Shown: positions 34,337-43,663 of the stretch, piece by piece | How the letters are laid out: each line of letters begins with the position of its first letter | Position numbering within the stretch: position 1 is the stretch's first letter | Assembly: GCA_048976805.1 (NCBI GenBank) | Contig: JBHGUR010000113.1 | Span: forward strand, 3,594-67,593 | Direction of reading: 5' to 3' | Length of the DNA stretch: 64,000 bases | Source of the DNA: Ectobacillus sp048976805 | GTDB taxonomy: Bacteria > Bacillota > Bacilli > Bacillales > Bacillaceae_G | Program-made: the position numbers and the translations under genes | The notes under the pieces: generated by a model | Databases searched by the model: none | What the model saw: the letters and a program-made list of their open reading frames with translations, nothing else | What the model was told of the DNA's origin: nothing

Positions 34337-35584
34337 TTAGGAGCGGATTTGCCCGTTCCCGCGGATAATGTATTTCGTCGACGTTAAAGCCGGCAGACCC
34401 ATCGGCCCTCTTGCATGCAGCTTTTGCGTACTAATGCCGATTTCCGCCCCGAAGCCGAACTCAAAGCCGTCTGTAAAACGGGTTGAAGCGTTATGGTAGA
34501 GCGCAGCCGCATCGACGGAAGTAAAGAATTTAGCGACGTTATCAGCATTTTCTGTTACAATCGCTTCCGAATGCTTGGAGCCGTATGTGTTAATATGGGA
34601 AATTGCCTCTTCAATAGATGAAACAAGTTTCACAGCGAGGGTGAGTCCTAAAAACTCTGTGCCCCAATCTTCCTCAGTTGCCGGCGTAAGTGTTGGAGCA
34701 ATCATCAGCGCTTTTTCATCGCCGCGCAGCTCTACGCCTTTTTCCTGCAAAAGCATAAACAGCTCCTTGCCGTGCTGCGCTGCCCACGCTTCATGAAGCA
34801 AAATGGTTTCAATCGCGTTACATACAGAAGGACGCTGCGTTTTTGCGTTTACGATAATGTCAAACGCCATTTGCTTATCGGCGGATTCATCCACGAACAC
34901 GTGGCAGTTGCCTGCGCCCGTTTCCAAAACAGGAACGGATGCTTCTCTTACGACGGTGTCGATCAATGCTTTTCCACCTCTTGGAATTAACACATCCAAA
35001 TATTCGTTTAACGTAAACAGCTGCTTCGCGCTTGCGCGGGATGTGTCTTCCACAAGCTGGACGCTGTCGGCTGGTATGTCCGTTTTGGCGAGGGCGCGAT
35101 GCGTGACATCGACAATTGCTTTATTGGAATGAAAAGCGGACGAGCTGCCGCGCAAAATGACGGCGTTGCCCGTTTTTAAGCAAAGTGTCGCTGCATCAAC
35201 GGTTACGTTCGGACGCGCTTCGTAAATCATGCCGATAACGCCTAATGGGACGCGCACTTTTTGGATTTTTAGACCGTTTGGCCGTTCCCACGCTTCCAAG
35301 CATTCCCCGACAGGGTCTGGCAGTTCGATGAGCTGTTTAATCGCATCCGCCATATCGACAATTCGTTTTTCATTTAACATAAGCCGGTCAAGCAACGACT
35401 GGGAAACGCCTTTGGCGCGTTCGCTTTCGAGATCCTTGCTGTTTTCCGCCAAAATGTAGCCAGTTTCTTCTAACAGCTGCGCGGCAATAGCGGCAAGCGC
35501 CGCGTTTTTTTGTGCCGTTGATTTTGTCACAAGCTCGCCGGCAACCCATTTCGCTTTTTTCCCTTTAATCAGCAATTCGTTCAT
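34337..35584 (-). CDS. proA: Gamma-glutamyl phosphate reductase
   Basis: 415 residues, aldehyde-dehydrogenase fold: GVIGMIYEARPNVTVDAATLCLKTGNAVILRG, LIPRGGKALI, TGAGNCHVFVDESAD and the catalytic Cys in QRPSVCNAIET. It reduces gamma-glutamyl phosphate to glutamate semialdehyde for proline synthesis. It follows proB by 14 bases with AGAGGGGGAG as ribosome site. The operon is under a T-box. Confidence 0.95.
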   Translation of the reverse strand: MNELLIKGKKAKWVAGELVTKSTAQKNAALAAIAAQLLEETGYILAENSKDLESERAKGVSQSLLDRLMLNEKRIVDMADAIKQLIELPDPVGECLEAWERPNGLKIQKVRVPLGVIGMIYEARPNVTVDAATLCLKTGNAVILRGSSSAFHSNKAIVDVTHRALAKTDIPADSVQLVEDTSRASAKQLFTLNEYLDVLIPRGGKALIDTVVREASVPVLETGAGNCHVFVDESADKQMAFDIIVNAKTQRPSVCNAIETILLHEAWAAQHGKELFMLLQEKGVELRGDEKALMIAPTLTPATEEDWGTEFLGLTLAVKLVSSIEEAISHINTYGSKHSEAIVTENADNVAKFFTSVDAAALYHNASTRFTDGFEFGFGAEIGISTQKLHARGPMGLPALTSTKYIIRGNGQIRS

Positions 35585-35598
35585 ATTGTCTCCCCCTC

Positions 35599-36702
35599 TT
35601 ATAAACTTACCCAGTTATCGCGGTGAATGACTTCATAGCTAGAACGCTCTTTGTGAAGCTGAATTTCGCGGCTTTGTTTTCCTTTTAAGTGCTGCAGCTC
35701 GGCGGCAGAGTAATTCACTTGCCCTTTGCCGAGCACCTTCCCTTTTGGGCTAATGACCTCGACAACATCTCCGGCAAGAAAGCTGCCGTGAACAGACAAA
35801 ACGCCGGCGGCAAGCAGGCTTTTTCCTTGTTCGAGCACAGCCGCGGCCGCGCCGTTATCGACTTCGATTTGTCCGCTTACAAAGGAGTGAAGCGCAATCC
35901 ACTGTTTATGGTTTTTAATGACCTTTTGCGGAGCGTTGCCAATGTACGTGCCGTCGCCTTTTCCTTGTAAAATATCAAGCAGCTTTTGTTCTCCGTGCCC
36001 CGTACCGATAAACACACTGACACCAAGCGATACGGCTGTTTTGGCGGCATCGAGCTTGGATTTCATGCCGCCTGTGCCGACTTTGGAGCCCGAGCCGCCG
36101 GCAAGCGCAAGCACCTCTTCTGTAATAGAAGGGAGGAAGTGGTATTTTTTTGCCGTCGGGTCTTCATGAGGATTTTTATCATATAATCCGTTAATATCTG
36201 TCAAAATGATAAGCGTGTCGGCATAAACAAGCCCGCTCACAAGAGCTGACAGCATATCGTTATCGCCAAATGTCAGCTCCTCGATGGAAACAGAGTCATT
36301 TTCATTAATAATCGGCAAAGCAGAACGCTCCAATAGCTCCGACAATGTGGCATAAGCGTTGCTGTATTGTTCTTTTCTCGAAAAATCGCCGCGCGTCAGC
36401 AGCAGCTGGGCGCCGATGATGCCGTATTTGTTCAGCTCTTCCGTATAGGCCTGCATTAATAGCCCTTGCCCGACAGCTGCCGCCGCTTGTTTCCCTTTAA
36501 TAGTGACAGGGCGGCTTGGATACCCAAGAGCTGTAAACCCAGCCGCGACCGCGCCGGATGTAATTAAAACGACTTCATGGCCTGCTCGCTTTAAAGCCGC
36601 CAGCGCCGCTACGTGGTCACGCAGCTTTTCCTTGCAGATGCCGCCAGTGCCGTTTGTCAGTGAGCTGCTTCCGATTTTTACGACAATCCGTTGTTTTTTC
36701 AC
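35599..36702 (-). CDS. proB: Glutamate 5-kinase
   Basis: 367 residues from GTG 36702 (GGAGGGAAAAAACA upstream): VVKIGSSSLTNGTGG, LITSGAVAAGF, INENDSVSIEELTFGDND, LTDINGLYDKNP, GTGGMKSKLDAAK in the kinase domain, then a C-terminal PUA domain (about residues 280-355). It phosphorylates glutamate as the first step of proline synthesis. The upstream extension into the leader has no credible start. The T-box ahead implies induction by proline starvation. Confidence 0.95.
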   Translation of the reverse strand: MKKQRIVVKIGSSSLTNGTGGICKEKLRDHVAALAALKRAGHEVVLITSGAVAAGFTALGYPSRPVTIKGKQAAAAVGQGLLMQAYTEELNKYGIIGAQLLLTRGDFSRKEQYSNAYATLSELLERSALPIINENDSVSIEELTFGDNDMLSALVSGLVYADTLIILTDINGLYDKNPHEDPTAKKYHFLPSITEEVLALAGGSGSKVGTGGMKSKLDAAKTAVSLGVSVFIGTGHGEQKLLDILQGKGDGTYIGNAPQKVIKNHKQWIALHSFVSGQIEVDNGAAAAVLEQGKSLLAAGVLSVHGSFLAGDVVEVISPKGKVLGKGQVNYSAAELQHLKGKQSREIQLHKERSSYEVIHRDNWVSL

Positions 36703-36871
36703 TGTTTTTTCCCTCCAAATCATAAGAAAAGCGGACAAAGCCCGCCTTTTGCAGCAGCGCAAGGGTGGGCCGGAGTGAAAGGCGATTTTTGCCTTTTACA
36801 AAAGGCATAGCCCGGAGTCAGCTGCTTTGGGAGTTAGACATATTCCCAAAATGTATACTTTCTTTCCTCAT

Positions 36872-37108
36872 GAAAAAGGCCCTTCCATCCTTTATAAAAA
36901 AGGACGGAAGGGCCATATCCGCGGTACCACCTTTATTGGCATGCGATTGCATGCCCGCTTTGAACCTGTAACGAAGGCGAACGCTCAAGTTTTCGCTTAA
37001 GACTCCGGGATAGGTTCAATAGCTTCTATACGAGGAATCTTCCAGCCCATGGATTCCATTCTCTAACGCAAGAAGGGATATTTACTAGTTCCCGTCAACG
37101 TGATAGTT
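36872..37108 (-). promoter_or_regulatory. T-box leader of proBA
   Basis: On the minus strand: conserved box AAGGTGGTACCGCGG at 36919-36933, followed by terminator GGCCCTTCCGTCC/GGATGGAAGGGCC-TTTTT (36872-36914). Upstream of it is a stem I region with a probable specifier CCU in TTGAACCTATCC. This predicts anti-termination by uncharged tRNA-Pro. The rest of 37109-37282 shows only A/T-rich promoter-like sequence. Confidence 0.85.
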
Positions 37109-37282
37109 ATTTTAATTTTTAAAATATTATGCATGATAATGTGTATGCATGTCAAGAGTAAATTGGAGATAGGCGCTAAAATTTTTTACAGAAAAATAAC
37201 ATTATAAACATTGATTAGACATTATGAAACAATAGTATAATATGTTGAGAATGAAATGCTAGTGTAAAAGGACGTGGAATAT

Positions 37283-39070
37283 ATGCTGCAAGGGGAGAAA
37301 CGGAATCGGTACCCGCAAGAGCTGGAAGAGCTGCGCCGCCGCGTTTTGGAGTTGGAAGAACGGGAAAAGGAGCTTGCCAAAAAGCTGCGTGCTCATGAAA
37401 CGTTAGGCGCGAAAATTTTAAACGCGCTGCCTATCAATATATTTTTAGAAGATAGCGAGGGACGGACCGTTTTTGCAAACGAGCAGGCGTGCAAACGCAA
37501 CGGAATGAAATATGAAGAAATAATTGGCAAAACGGTGTACGATTTTTTTCCGCGGGAGTTTGCCGAAAAAATCAGGGAGCACGACCTTGAGGTTTGGCGT
37601 ACGAAGGAATTCATAACGAAAGAGCAGGAGGTTTGCTTTCAAGGGGAGCATGCCCACATGTTTACAGGGAAAATGATTATTCAAGCGGGAGAGGAATCCG
37701 GGGAGGATTATTTGCTCGGCTTTGCTTTAGATATAACGGACCGTGTTAAAGCGGAAGAGAAAGTAGAATATATGGCATATCATGATGCATTGACAGGGCT
37801 GCCGAATCGGCGCTTTATGCATGTAAAAGCGGAGCGGCATTTGTCCGAAAGCCGGCATGAAAATAAATTTTTGGCGGTTTTTATGCTTGATTTGGATTAT
37901 TTTAAGGTGATTAATGATAGCCTAGGCCACCAGGCCGGCGATTTGCTGCTGCAAGGAGTGGCGCGCCGCCTGCGGGAAACTGTCCGCGCTAAGGATATAG
38001 CTGCTCGGCTAAGCGGCGATGAGTTTGTTATAATGCTTCCGCATTTGTGCTGTCCGCAGGAGGCGTGGACTATGGCCAATAAAATAATGAAGGCGATGGC
38101 AGAGCCGTTTTACATTGCGGGACAAAAGCTAAATATAACAACAACTATCGGCATTAGCGTGTTTCCTAATGATGGAACGGATATTGATACGTTAATTAAA
38201 AATGCGGATATCGCGATGTATCAACGTAAAGAGCAGGGAAGAAACGGCTATCAGCTGTTCGATCCGGCAATGAAGGAAGCGGCAAAGAAACGGATGGATA
38301 TGGAGATTTTGCTGCGGAAGGCTCTTGAAAACAATGAATTTGTTTTATATTATCAGCCGAAAATGAATTTGAATACAGGGCGGATTTATGGCATGGAAGC
38401 ATTAATCCGTTGGCGCAGCAAGGAAAAAGGAATGGTTCCGCCGTCTTCCTTTATCGGAATCGCCGAAGAGACAGGGCTGATTGTTCCGATTGGGGAATGG
38501 GTAATCAGGGAGGCGTGCAGACAGTGCAAAGCATGGCATGATGCCGGTCTTGGGCCGTTGTCTGTCAGCGTCAATTTATCGGCGCTGCAATTTGAAAGGC
38601 AAGACTTGGAGGAACTTGTCACGAGTATTCTCAAGGAAACTGGCTTGCCGCCGCATGCGCTCGAATTGGAATTGACAGAAAGCATTATAATGAAAAACCC
38701 GCAGGAAGCGGCGATAACGTTAGGGAATTTAAAGAAGCTTGGCGTTTCGATTGCAATTGACGACTTTGGCACAGGTTTTTCTTCTTTGAGTTACCTAAAA
38801 AACTTTCCGATTGATACGCTGAAAATTGACCGTTCTTTCACTTGGAATCTCGATTCGGATAACGCAAACGCGGCCATTGCCTTAGCGGTTATTTCGCTTG
38901 CGCATAGCTTGAATTTAAGCGTTGTTGCCGAAGGTGTAGAAAATGAAGGGCAGCTAAAGTCGCTGTATTCGATGAATTGCGAAGCGGTACAAGGCTATCA
39001 TATTGGCAAGCCGCTCGATAAAGAGACAGCGTTGCTGTATCTGAAACAGGCGCAGCCATTCTCTATATGA
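37283..39070 (+). CDS. PAS-GGDEF-EAL c-di-GMP turnover protein
   Basis: 595 residues. An N-terminal coiled coil (ELEELRRRVLELEEREKEL) and a PAS domain (about 40-150) precede GGDEF (about 155-315) and EAL (about 335-590). The GGDEF motif is SGDEF with I-site RAKD five residues upstream, so cyclase activity with product inhibition is possible. EAL catalytic residues are all visible: EALIRW, NLSALQF, ELELTES, IDDFGTGFSSL, KIDRSF, AEGVEN, QGYHIGKPL. Phosphodiesterase activity is therefore likely; net direction is unknown. Cytoplasmic. Its c-di-GMP could feed PelD and the riboswitch near 52 kb. ATG 37283 follows AAAGGACG. Confidence 0.9.
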   Translation: MLQGEKRNRYPQELEELRRRVLELEEREKELAKKLRAHETLGAKILNALPINIFLEDSEGRTVFANEQACKRNGMKYEEIIGKTVYDFFPREFAEKIREHDLEVWRTKEFITKEQEVCFQGEHAHMFTGKMIIQAGEESGEDYLLGFALDITDRVKAEEKVEYMAYHDALTGLPNRRFMHVKAERHLSESRHENKFLAVFMLDLDYFKVINDSLGHQAGDLLLQGVARRLRETVRAKDIAARLSGDEFVIMLPHLCCPQEAWTMANKIMKAMAEPFYIAGQKLNITTTIGISVFPNDGTDIDTLIKNADIAMYQRKEQGRNGYQLFDPAMKEAAKKRMDMEILLRKALENNEFVLYYQPKMNLNTGRIYGMEALIRWRSKEKGMVPPSSFIGIAEETGLIVPIGEWVIREACRQCKAWHDAGLGPLSVSVNLSALQFERQDLEELVTSILKETGLPPHALELELTESIIMKNPQEAAITLGNLKKLGVSIAIDDFGTGFSSLSYLKNFPIDTLKIDRSFTWNLDSDNANAAIALAVISLAHSLNLSVVAEGVENEGQLKSLYSMNCEAVQGYHIGKPLDKETALLYLKQAQPFSI

Positions 39071-39108
39071 AACAAGATGGCGCCCCTGGGGAGGCCATCT
39101 TGTTTTTC
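39071..39108 (+). terminator. Terminator after GGDEF-EAL gene
   Basis: AACAAGATGGC/GCCATCTTGTT followed by TTTC; the stop codon touches the 5' arm. Confidence 0.8.
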
Positions 39109-39134
39109 GCTCGAATCCGGCAGCTTGATTTGCA

Positions 39135-39240
39135 AAGAAGGTTTTTTATTCCTAACAGCAGCCCGCGTACTTTCTCTCTTGCCGCACGGGGAAGAAATAG
39201 GGTTTGATCGCTTCTGCATATGGCTATATATAAGAGACCT
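39135..39240 (-). repeat. Interspersed repeat R1, copy h (diverged)
   Basis: Carries CTTTCTCTCTTGCCG, GGGGAAGAAATAGGGTTTGA, CGCTTCTGCATATGGCTATA. Similarity to R1 is partial. Confidence 0.5.
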
Positions 39241-39261
39241 ATTATGTTAACATTTCTATAG

Positions 39262-39360
39262 GCTGTGTCGCACTTGTGCCCTCCGTTTGTTTTTCCATCG
39301 CATGTGGCGGATAAGGGTTTGGCCATTGCTGCACACTGCCAGATGCTCGGTACCCTATAA
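39262..39360 (-). repeat. Interspersed repeat R1, copy i (diverged)
   Basis: TTTTTCCATCGCATGTGGCGG, AAGGGTTTGGCCATTGCTGC and CACACTGCCAGATGCTC align with the R1 core. Together with copy h it fills most of 39109-39422. Confidence 0.5.
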
Positions 39361-39422
39361 AAAGCCGCTTTTTTCATTTCTTTACATATCATTCATATCC
39401 ATATAGCGAGACGGCTGCAAGG

Positions 39423-40193
39423 CTATGTTTGCAAAAATGAAAATAGTTGCGGCACCCGCTCCTTAAAGAATACATAGCTATGCTCCGCATCGTTGATGAC
39501 TTTAAACTGTGCGTGGGGCACTTTTTCCTTTAAAATTTCATAAACGGCTAAATTGGAGACTAAAAATTCCTTGCTGATTCTATCATCTACTCCCGCTTCT
39601 TTCGTGCCACAGTCTAAGTAAAACCGTTCAATTGCCGATAAATCGGAATCCTGCAGCAGCCGTTCTATTTCCTCCTGGTTGCGGAAAAAAGCGGAGGAAA
39701 GGGCGGTGATGTTTTTAAAGATGTACGGATAGCGGCACGCAGCGTAAGTGGAAATGAGCCCCCCTAAGGAAATTCCCGCCATTGCAGTGCAATCTTTTAG
39801 TGTCCGGTACTTATTGTCGATGAGCGGTTTGAGTTCATGGACGATAAAGTCAATATATAGAGCGCCTTTTCCGCCGGCTGACGAGGCATGGCCCAATATT
39901 CTTTTGCTGTAGTCTCCATTTGCCCAAGGACAATATTCATTAATGCGTTCTTCACAGTTTTGGTCAATCCCAACAACAATCACGTCCAATTTGTTTTGCT
40001 CCAGATAGCTTTCAAGTTCCAAAGACGTGCCGCCAGCAGCATCTTGATCGCGAAAGACATTTTTTCCGTCATGCATATATAAAACAGGGTAACGTTTCGT
40101 TTCTTTATGATAGCTTTGCGGAAGATATACCCGAATGAATCTGTCCTGTTTAAATGAAGCGATAGGGACTGAAAAAACTTCCAGCACGATCAT
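39423..40193 (-). CDS. Esterase-D family alpha/beta hydrolase
   Basis: 256 residues from the ATG at 40193 (other starts: ATG 40205, or GTG 40187 which has better spacing to AAAGGCGGG). YLPQSYHKETKRYPVLYMHDGKNVF is the typical esterase-D start; the nucleophile is in GISLGGLIS (~residue 123) and the closing His in NDAEHSYVFF. Cytoplasmic. It is related in fold to YjcH at 4.3-5.0 kb but clearly diverged. Substrate unknown. Confidence 0.75.
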   Translation of the reverse strand: MIVLEVFSVPIASFKQDRFIRVYLPQSYHKETKRYPVLYMHDGKNVFRDQDAAGGTSLELESYLEQNKLDVIVVGIDQNCEERINEYCPWANGDYSKRILGHASSAGGKGALYIDFIVHELKPLIDNKYRTLKDCTAMAGISLGGLISTYAACRYPYIFKNITALSSAFFRNQEEIERLLQDSDLSAIERFYLDCGTKEAGVDDRISKEFLVSNLAVYEILKEKVPHAQFKVINDAEHSYVFFKERVPQLFSFLQT

Positions 40194-40205
40194 CCCGCCT
40201 TTCAT

Positions 40206-40605
40206 AAATGGTCATGTAGTTTTCATTCTTGGTGGAGGCTTCAATAACCTTCTTGTAAAAAAATAAAAATATGGAAAGAAATGCAGCATGTTTTCTGTTG
40301 TTACACAATTTTATTGATGCACAGTACTTGAAGCAAATATGTTCTTGCTGCGCGGATTGTACTATTCCGTTTCGCTATATACCGGGTTTTGGCTTATATT
40401 ATATACATATAAATACAGTGCAAAAAATTATCACATCATTTCAGAGCTGTGCTGGATTAATTTAAATAGCACGATCCGAAACAATGTGATAATTGCCAAT
40501 ATGCCTCAGTTTATCGAAAGTTAATCAAATGTTTTCCTTGCCAAATAGAATGATAACGAACCCACCATGGAAAATGGATGGAAACCGTCAAAATATAATA
40601 TACTT
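40206..40605. other. Intergenic region, nothing recognised
   Basis: A/T-rich, several stop codons in every frame, no hairpin-terminator, no R1/R2/MITE motif seen. It may contain the decayed 5' flank of the helicase remnant that follows. Confidence 0.5.
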
Positions 40606-40617
40606 TTTTTGAGTAAT

Positions 40618-40921
40618 AAGTTGAATATGCAGGCAAGCAGGTCGGCTTCCGTTTCCCTTTGCAGCGCAAGCTTGCAGGAGCGGTATACAAAACGATTCAG
40701 GACGGAAAGCAGTTATTTGCCCAGGCGCCGACCGGCATTAGCAAGGCAATATCGACATTGTTTCCTTCTGTAAAAGCGATCGGCACAGGCGCGCTGGAGC
40801 GCATTTTGTATGTAACAGCCAAAACTGTTACAAGGACGGCGGCTGAAGGGTGATTCACTCAAAAACAGATACGGGAACGCTCGTGCTTGTGGATGACCGC
40901 TTTTTACATGCGCGCTGCTAG
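40618..40921 (+). pseudogene. DinG/Rad3-type helicase remnant with internal deletion
   Basis: Frame 40618-40853 reads VEYAGKQVGFRFPLQRKLAG and on through AVYKTIQDGKQLFAQAPTGI and LFPSVKAIGTGALERILYVTAKTVTRTAAEG. This is the N-terminal DEAD_2 helicase start, including a Walker A altered from GxGKT to ISKAI. It stops, and 17 bases later 40871-40921 reads TGTLVLVDDRFLHARC, the conserved C-terminal end of the same family (GTLVLxDDRFLxxxY). About 600 residues between are gone. Confidence 0.75.
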
Positions 40922-40982
40922 GCGTCATTGCCGTGTTCTTAGCTAAGATGCGGGTATTATAATGAAAATGAGGTGAAGGAAG

Positions 40983-41951
40983 ATGGATAATACAGAACAA
41001 AGATGGGAGCTTGCGACATTTGCGGGCGGCTGCTTTTGGTGCATGGTGTCGCCGTTTGAAGAGATGGATGGGGTCATCAGCATTGTATCCGGCTATACAG
41101 GAGGGCACAAAGAAAATCCGACATACAAGGAAGTGTGCTCGGAAACGACAGGGCATTATGAAACGGTGCAAATTACATTTGACCCGGAGCGGATGCTGTA
41201 TGAAAAACTGCTTGAGCTGTACTGGATGCAAATTGACCCAACTGACCCGGGCGGCCAGTTTCATGACCGCGGCCAGTCGTACCAGACGGCGATTTTTTAC
41301 CATAATGAACAGCAGCGCCAGCAAGCGGAAGCGTCCAAGCGTGCTTTAGAGGAAAGCGGCCGCTTTCAAAAGCCGATTGTAACGAAAATTTTGCCGGCTT
41401 CCGCCTTTTATCCGGCAGAAGAATACCACCAGGATTTTCATAAGAAAAATCCGTTTCGCTACGCTTTGTACCGCCAAGGCTCCGGGCGCGATGCATTCAT
41501 TAAGAAGCATTGGCCAAAGGACAACGCGCATTTAAAAGAAAAGCTGACGCCCATGCAATATTATGTAACGCAAGAAAACGGCACAGAGCCGCCGTTTCAA
41601 AATGAATATTGGAACAACGCGCGCGAGGGGCTGTACGTTGATATCGTATCGGGCGAACCGCTGTTTAGTTCAAAAGACCAATTTGACAGCGGCTGCGGCT
41701 GGCCGAGCTTTACAAAGCCGGTCATGTCGGCGAGCGTAAAGGAAAAGCTTGATCTCAGCCATAATATGACGCGTACGGAGGTGCGAAGCAGGGAAGCCGA
41801 CTCCCATTTAGGCCACGTATTTAATGATGGACCCGGCCCGACCGGCCTGCGCTATTGCATCAATTCAGCCGCGCTTCGGTTTATCCCGAAGGAAGACTTG
41901 GAGAAAGAAGGCTACGGCGATTTTCTTATTTTGTTTCAAAGCAAAGATTGA
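40983..41951 (+). CDS. msrAB: Bifunctional methionine sulfoxide reductase MsrA-MsrB
   Basis: 322 residues. MsrA domain (about 10-165) has the catalytic GGCFWCM motif and YTGGHKENPTYKEVCSETTGH; MsrB domain (about 178-315) has ENGTEPPFQNEYW, ELFSS-like EPLFSSKDQFDSGCGWPSF, SHLGHVFNDGPGPTGLRYCINSAALRF with the catalytic Cys in RYCIN. It repairs both R and S forms of oxidised methionine. Cytoplasmic (no signal peptide). AGGTGAAGGA precedes the ATG. It may share its promoter region with the helicase remnant upstream. Confidence 0.93.
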   Translation: MDNTEQRWELATFAGGCFWCMVSPFEEMDGVISIVSGYTGGHKENPTYKEVCSETTGHYETVQITFDPERMLYEKLLELYWMQIDPTDPGGQFHDRGQSYQTAIFYHNEQQRQQAEASKRALEESGRFQKPIVTKILPASAFYPAEEYHQDFHKKNPFRYALYRQGSGRDAFIKKHWPKDNAHLKEKLTPMQYYVTQENGTEPPFQNEYWNNAREGLYVDIVSGEPLFSSKDQFDSGCGWPSFTKPVMSASVKEKLDLSHNMTRTEVRSREADSHLGHVFNDGPGPTGLRYCINSAALRFIPKEDLEKEGYGDFLILFQSKD

Positions 41952-42004
41952 TAAGGCGGGCAGAGCTTACATATATACAAGCGGTTTATCATTTCGGCAT
42001 TTCT

Positions 42005-42095
42005 GATTGCTATGCCGAAGACAGCAGCACTTGTTTCTTATTCTATGGTTTTCTGTCGCATGGGCCGCTCTACACACCGCAGGATGCTCTAGCCG
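42005..42095 (-). repeat. Interspersed repeat R1, copy j (shortened)
   Basis: GCTATGCCGAAGACAGCAGC, CTTATTCTATGGTTTTCTGTCGC, ATGGGCCGC, CACACCGCAGGATGCTCT. The central AATAGGTTTTGA block has been lost. Confidence 0.5.
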
Positions 42096-42227
42096 CAGCT
42101 TGCATAGCCTTTTGCAAAAAAATTTCCAATCGCACAAAAAAGCATTGCAAGTCTGGAAAAGTAGAGCGATAATAGGATTTATATAAATTCAGAAACTTTG
42201 ACTATTCATGCATTGGTGGGGATAAAG

Positions 42228-43598
42228 ATGAAAGTGGTTAAATTTGGTGGCACATCATTGGCGTCGGGAGAACAGATTGAAAAAGTGTTTCACATTGTAA
42301 CGGCTGATCCAGAGCGTAAAATCGTCGTTGTATCGGCGCCGGGAAAGCGGTTCAAAGACGATATTAAAGTGACAGATTTATTGATTTCATGCGCGGAGCA
42401 ATACATAGCAAGCGGAGATGGCCAGGAACAGTTCCAAGCCGTAATCGCGCGCTACCGCGACATTGCCGATTATCTTGGCCTTTCCCATGAAATTATTGAT
42501 AAAATTTCTATGGATTTGCTGGAGATTGTGCATGGCGACCGCAGCAACCCGGAAAAGTTTATGGATGCGGTAAAGGCGAGCGGGGAGGATAACTGCGCGA
42601 AGCTCGTTGCGGCGTATTTTAATCATGCCGGCGTTGAAGCGCATTATGTAAATCCGAAAGAAGCGGGGCTAATCGTTAGCGATGAGCCGGGCAACGCGCA
42701 AGTGCTGCCGGAATCGTACGAAAATCTGCGTGCGCTTCGCGACTGTTCCGGTATTTTGATTTTCCCAGGCTTTTTCGGCTATTCGGAGAATGGGGAAATT
42801 GTTACATTCTCGCGCGGCGGCTCTGATATTACCGGCTCAATTCTGGCAAACGGCGTTAAAGCGGATATGTATGAAAACTTTACGGATGTTGATGCCGTGT
42901 ATTCCGTTAATCCGAACTTCGTATCTAATCCGAAAGAGATTAAGGAATTAACATATCAGGAAATGCGCGAGCTTTCTTATGCGGGCTTTGCCGTATTTCA
43001 TGATGAAGCGTTAATTCCGGCGTTTCGCGCGGGCATTCCGGTTAATATTAAAAATACGAACAATCCGTCGGCTCCGGGAACGAAAATTGTATACGAGCGG
43101 AAAAATACGAACGGCCCGGTTGTCGGCATCGCCAGCGACAGCGGCTTTTGCAGCATTTATGTAAGCAAGTATTTAATGAACCGCGAAATTGGCTTCGGCC
43201 GCAAATTGCTCCATATTTTGGAGGATTATGGCCTATCGTACGAGCATACGCCGTCTGGAATCGACGATATCTCAGTCATCATGCGGCAAGACCAGCTTAC
43301 TGAGCAAATGGAAGCGGAAATTGTCGCTCGCATCCGCGAGGAGCTCGTTGTTGACAATGTGACGGTCGAGCGTGATTTATCGATGATTATGATTGTTGGC
43401 GAGGGCATGCGCGAAAATGTCGGAACGATGGCAAGAGCGGCAGCGGCATTTGCGCGTGCTGGCGTTAATATTGAAATGATTAACCAAGGCTCTTCGGAAG
43501 TGAGCATGATGTTTGGCGTAAAAGGCGCCGAGGAACAAAAAGCGGTGCGCGCCCTATATGAAGAGTTTTTTCAAGAATCGCTAAACGCGGTAAAATAG
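42228..43598 (+). CDS. Aspartokinase (YclM/AK-III type)
   Basis: 456 residues starting MKVVKFGGTSLASGEQIEKV at ATG 42228. FSRGGSDITGSILANGVKADMYENFTDVDAVYSVNP is the substrate-binding core; two ACT domains occupy the C-terminal ~150 residues (SDSGFCSIYVSKYLMNREIG and LSMIMIVGEGMRENVGTMARAAAAFARAGVNIEMINQGSSEVSMMF). It phosphorylates aspartate, feeding Lys/Thr/Met and cell-wall diaminopimelate. The length and single-chain form match B. subtilis YclM (ThrD), sensitive to lysine plus threonine. No lysine riboswitch is visible upstream. It ends with an intrinsic terminator. Confidence 0.9.
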   Translation: MKVVKFGGTSLASGEQIEKVFHIVTADPERKIVVVSAPGKRFKDDIKVTDLLISCAEQYIASGDGQEQFQAVIARYRDIADYLGLSHEIIDKISMDLLEIVHGDRSNPEKFMDAVKASGEDNCAKLVAAYFNHAGVEAHYVNPKEAGLIVSDEPGNAQVLPESYENLRALRDCSGILIFPGFFGYSENGEIVTFSRGGSDITGSILANGVKADMYENFTDVDAVYSVNPNFVSNPKEIKELTYQEMRELSYAGFAVFHDEALIPAFRAGIPVNIKNTNNPSAPGTKIVYERKNTNGPVVGIASDSGFCSIYVSKYLMNREIGFGRKLLHILEDYGLSYEHTPSGIDDISVIMRQDQLTEQMEAEIVARIREELVVDNVTVERDLSMIMIVGEGMRENVGTMARAAAAFARAGVNIEMINQGSSEVSMMFGVKGAEEQKAVRALYEEFFQESLNAVK

Positions 43599-43620
43599 AA
43601 GTATTTATAATGAAAGCGAA

Positions 43621-43656
43621 AGACCGAGCACAAAAGTTTTGTGCCCGGTCTTTTTT
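43621..43656 (+). terminator. Terminator after aspartokinase gene
   Basis: GACCGAGCACAAAA/TTTTGTGCCCGGTC followed by TTTTTT. The next MITE inserted directly behind the T-run. Confidence 0.9.
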
Positions 43657-43663
43657 ATGTAAA

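Noticed and set aside
37109..37282. c-di-GMP riboswitch before the GGDEF-EAL gene
   Set aside because: No GGGCAAAC or GACGCAAAG motif is present; only an A/T-rich promoter region.
42096..42227. Lysine riboswitch before the aspartokinase gene
   Set aside because: The 130-base upstream region shows none of the conserved L-box motifs and no terminator.
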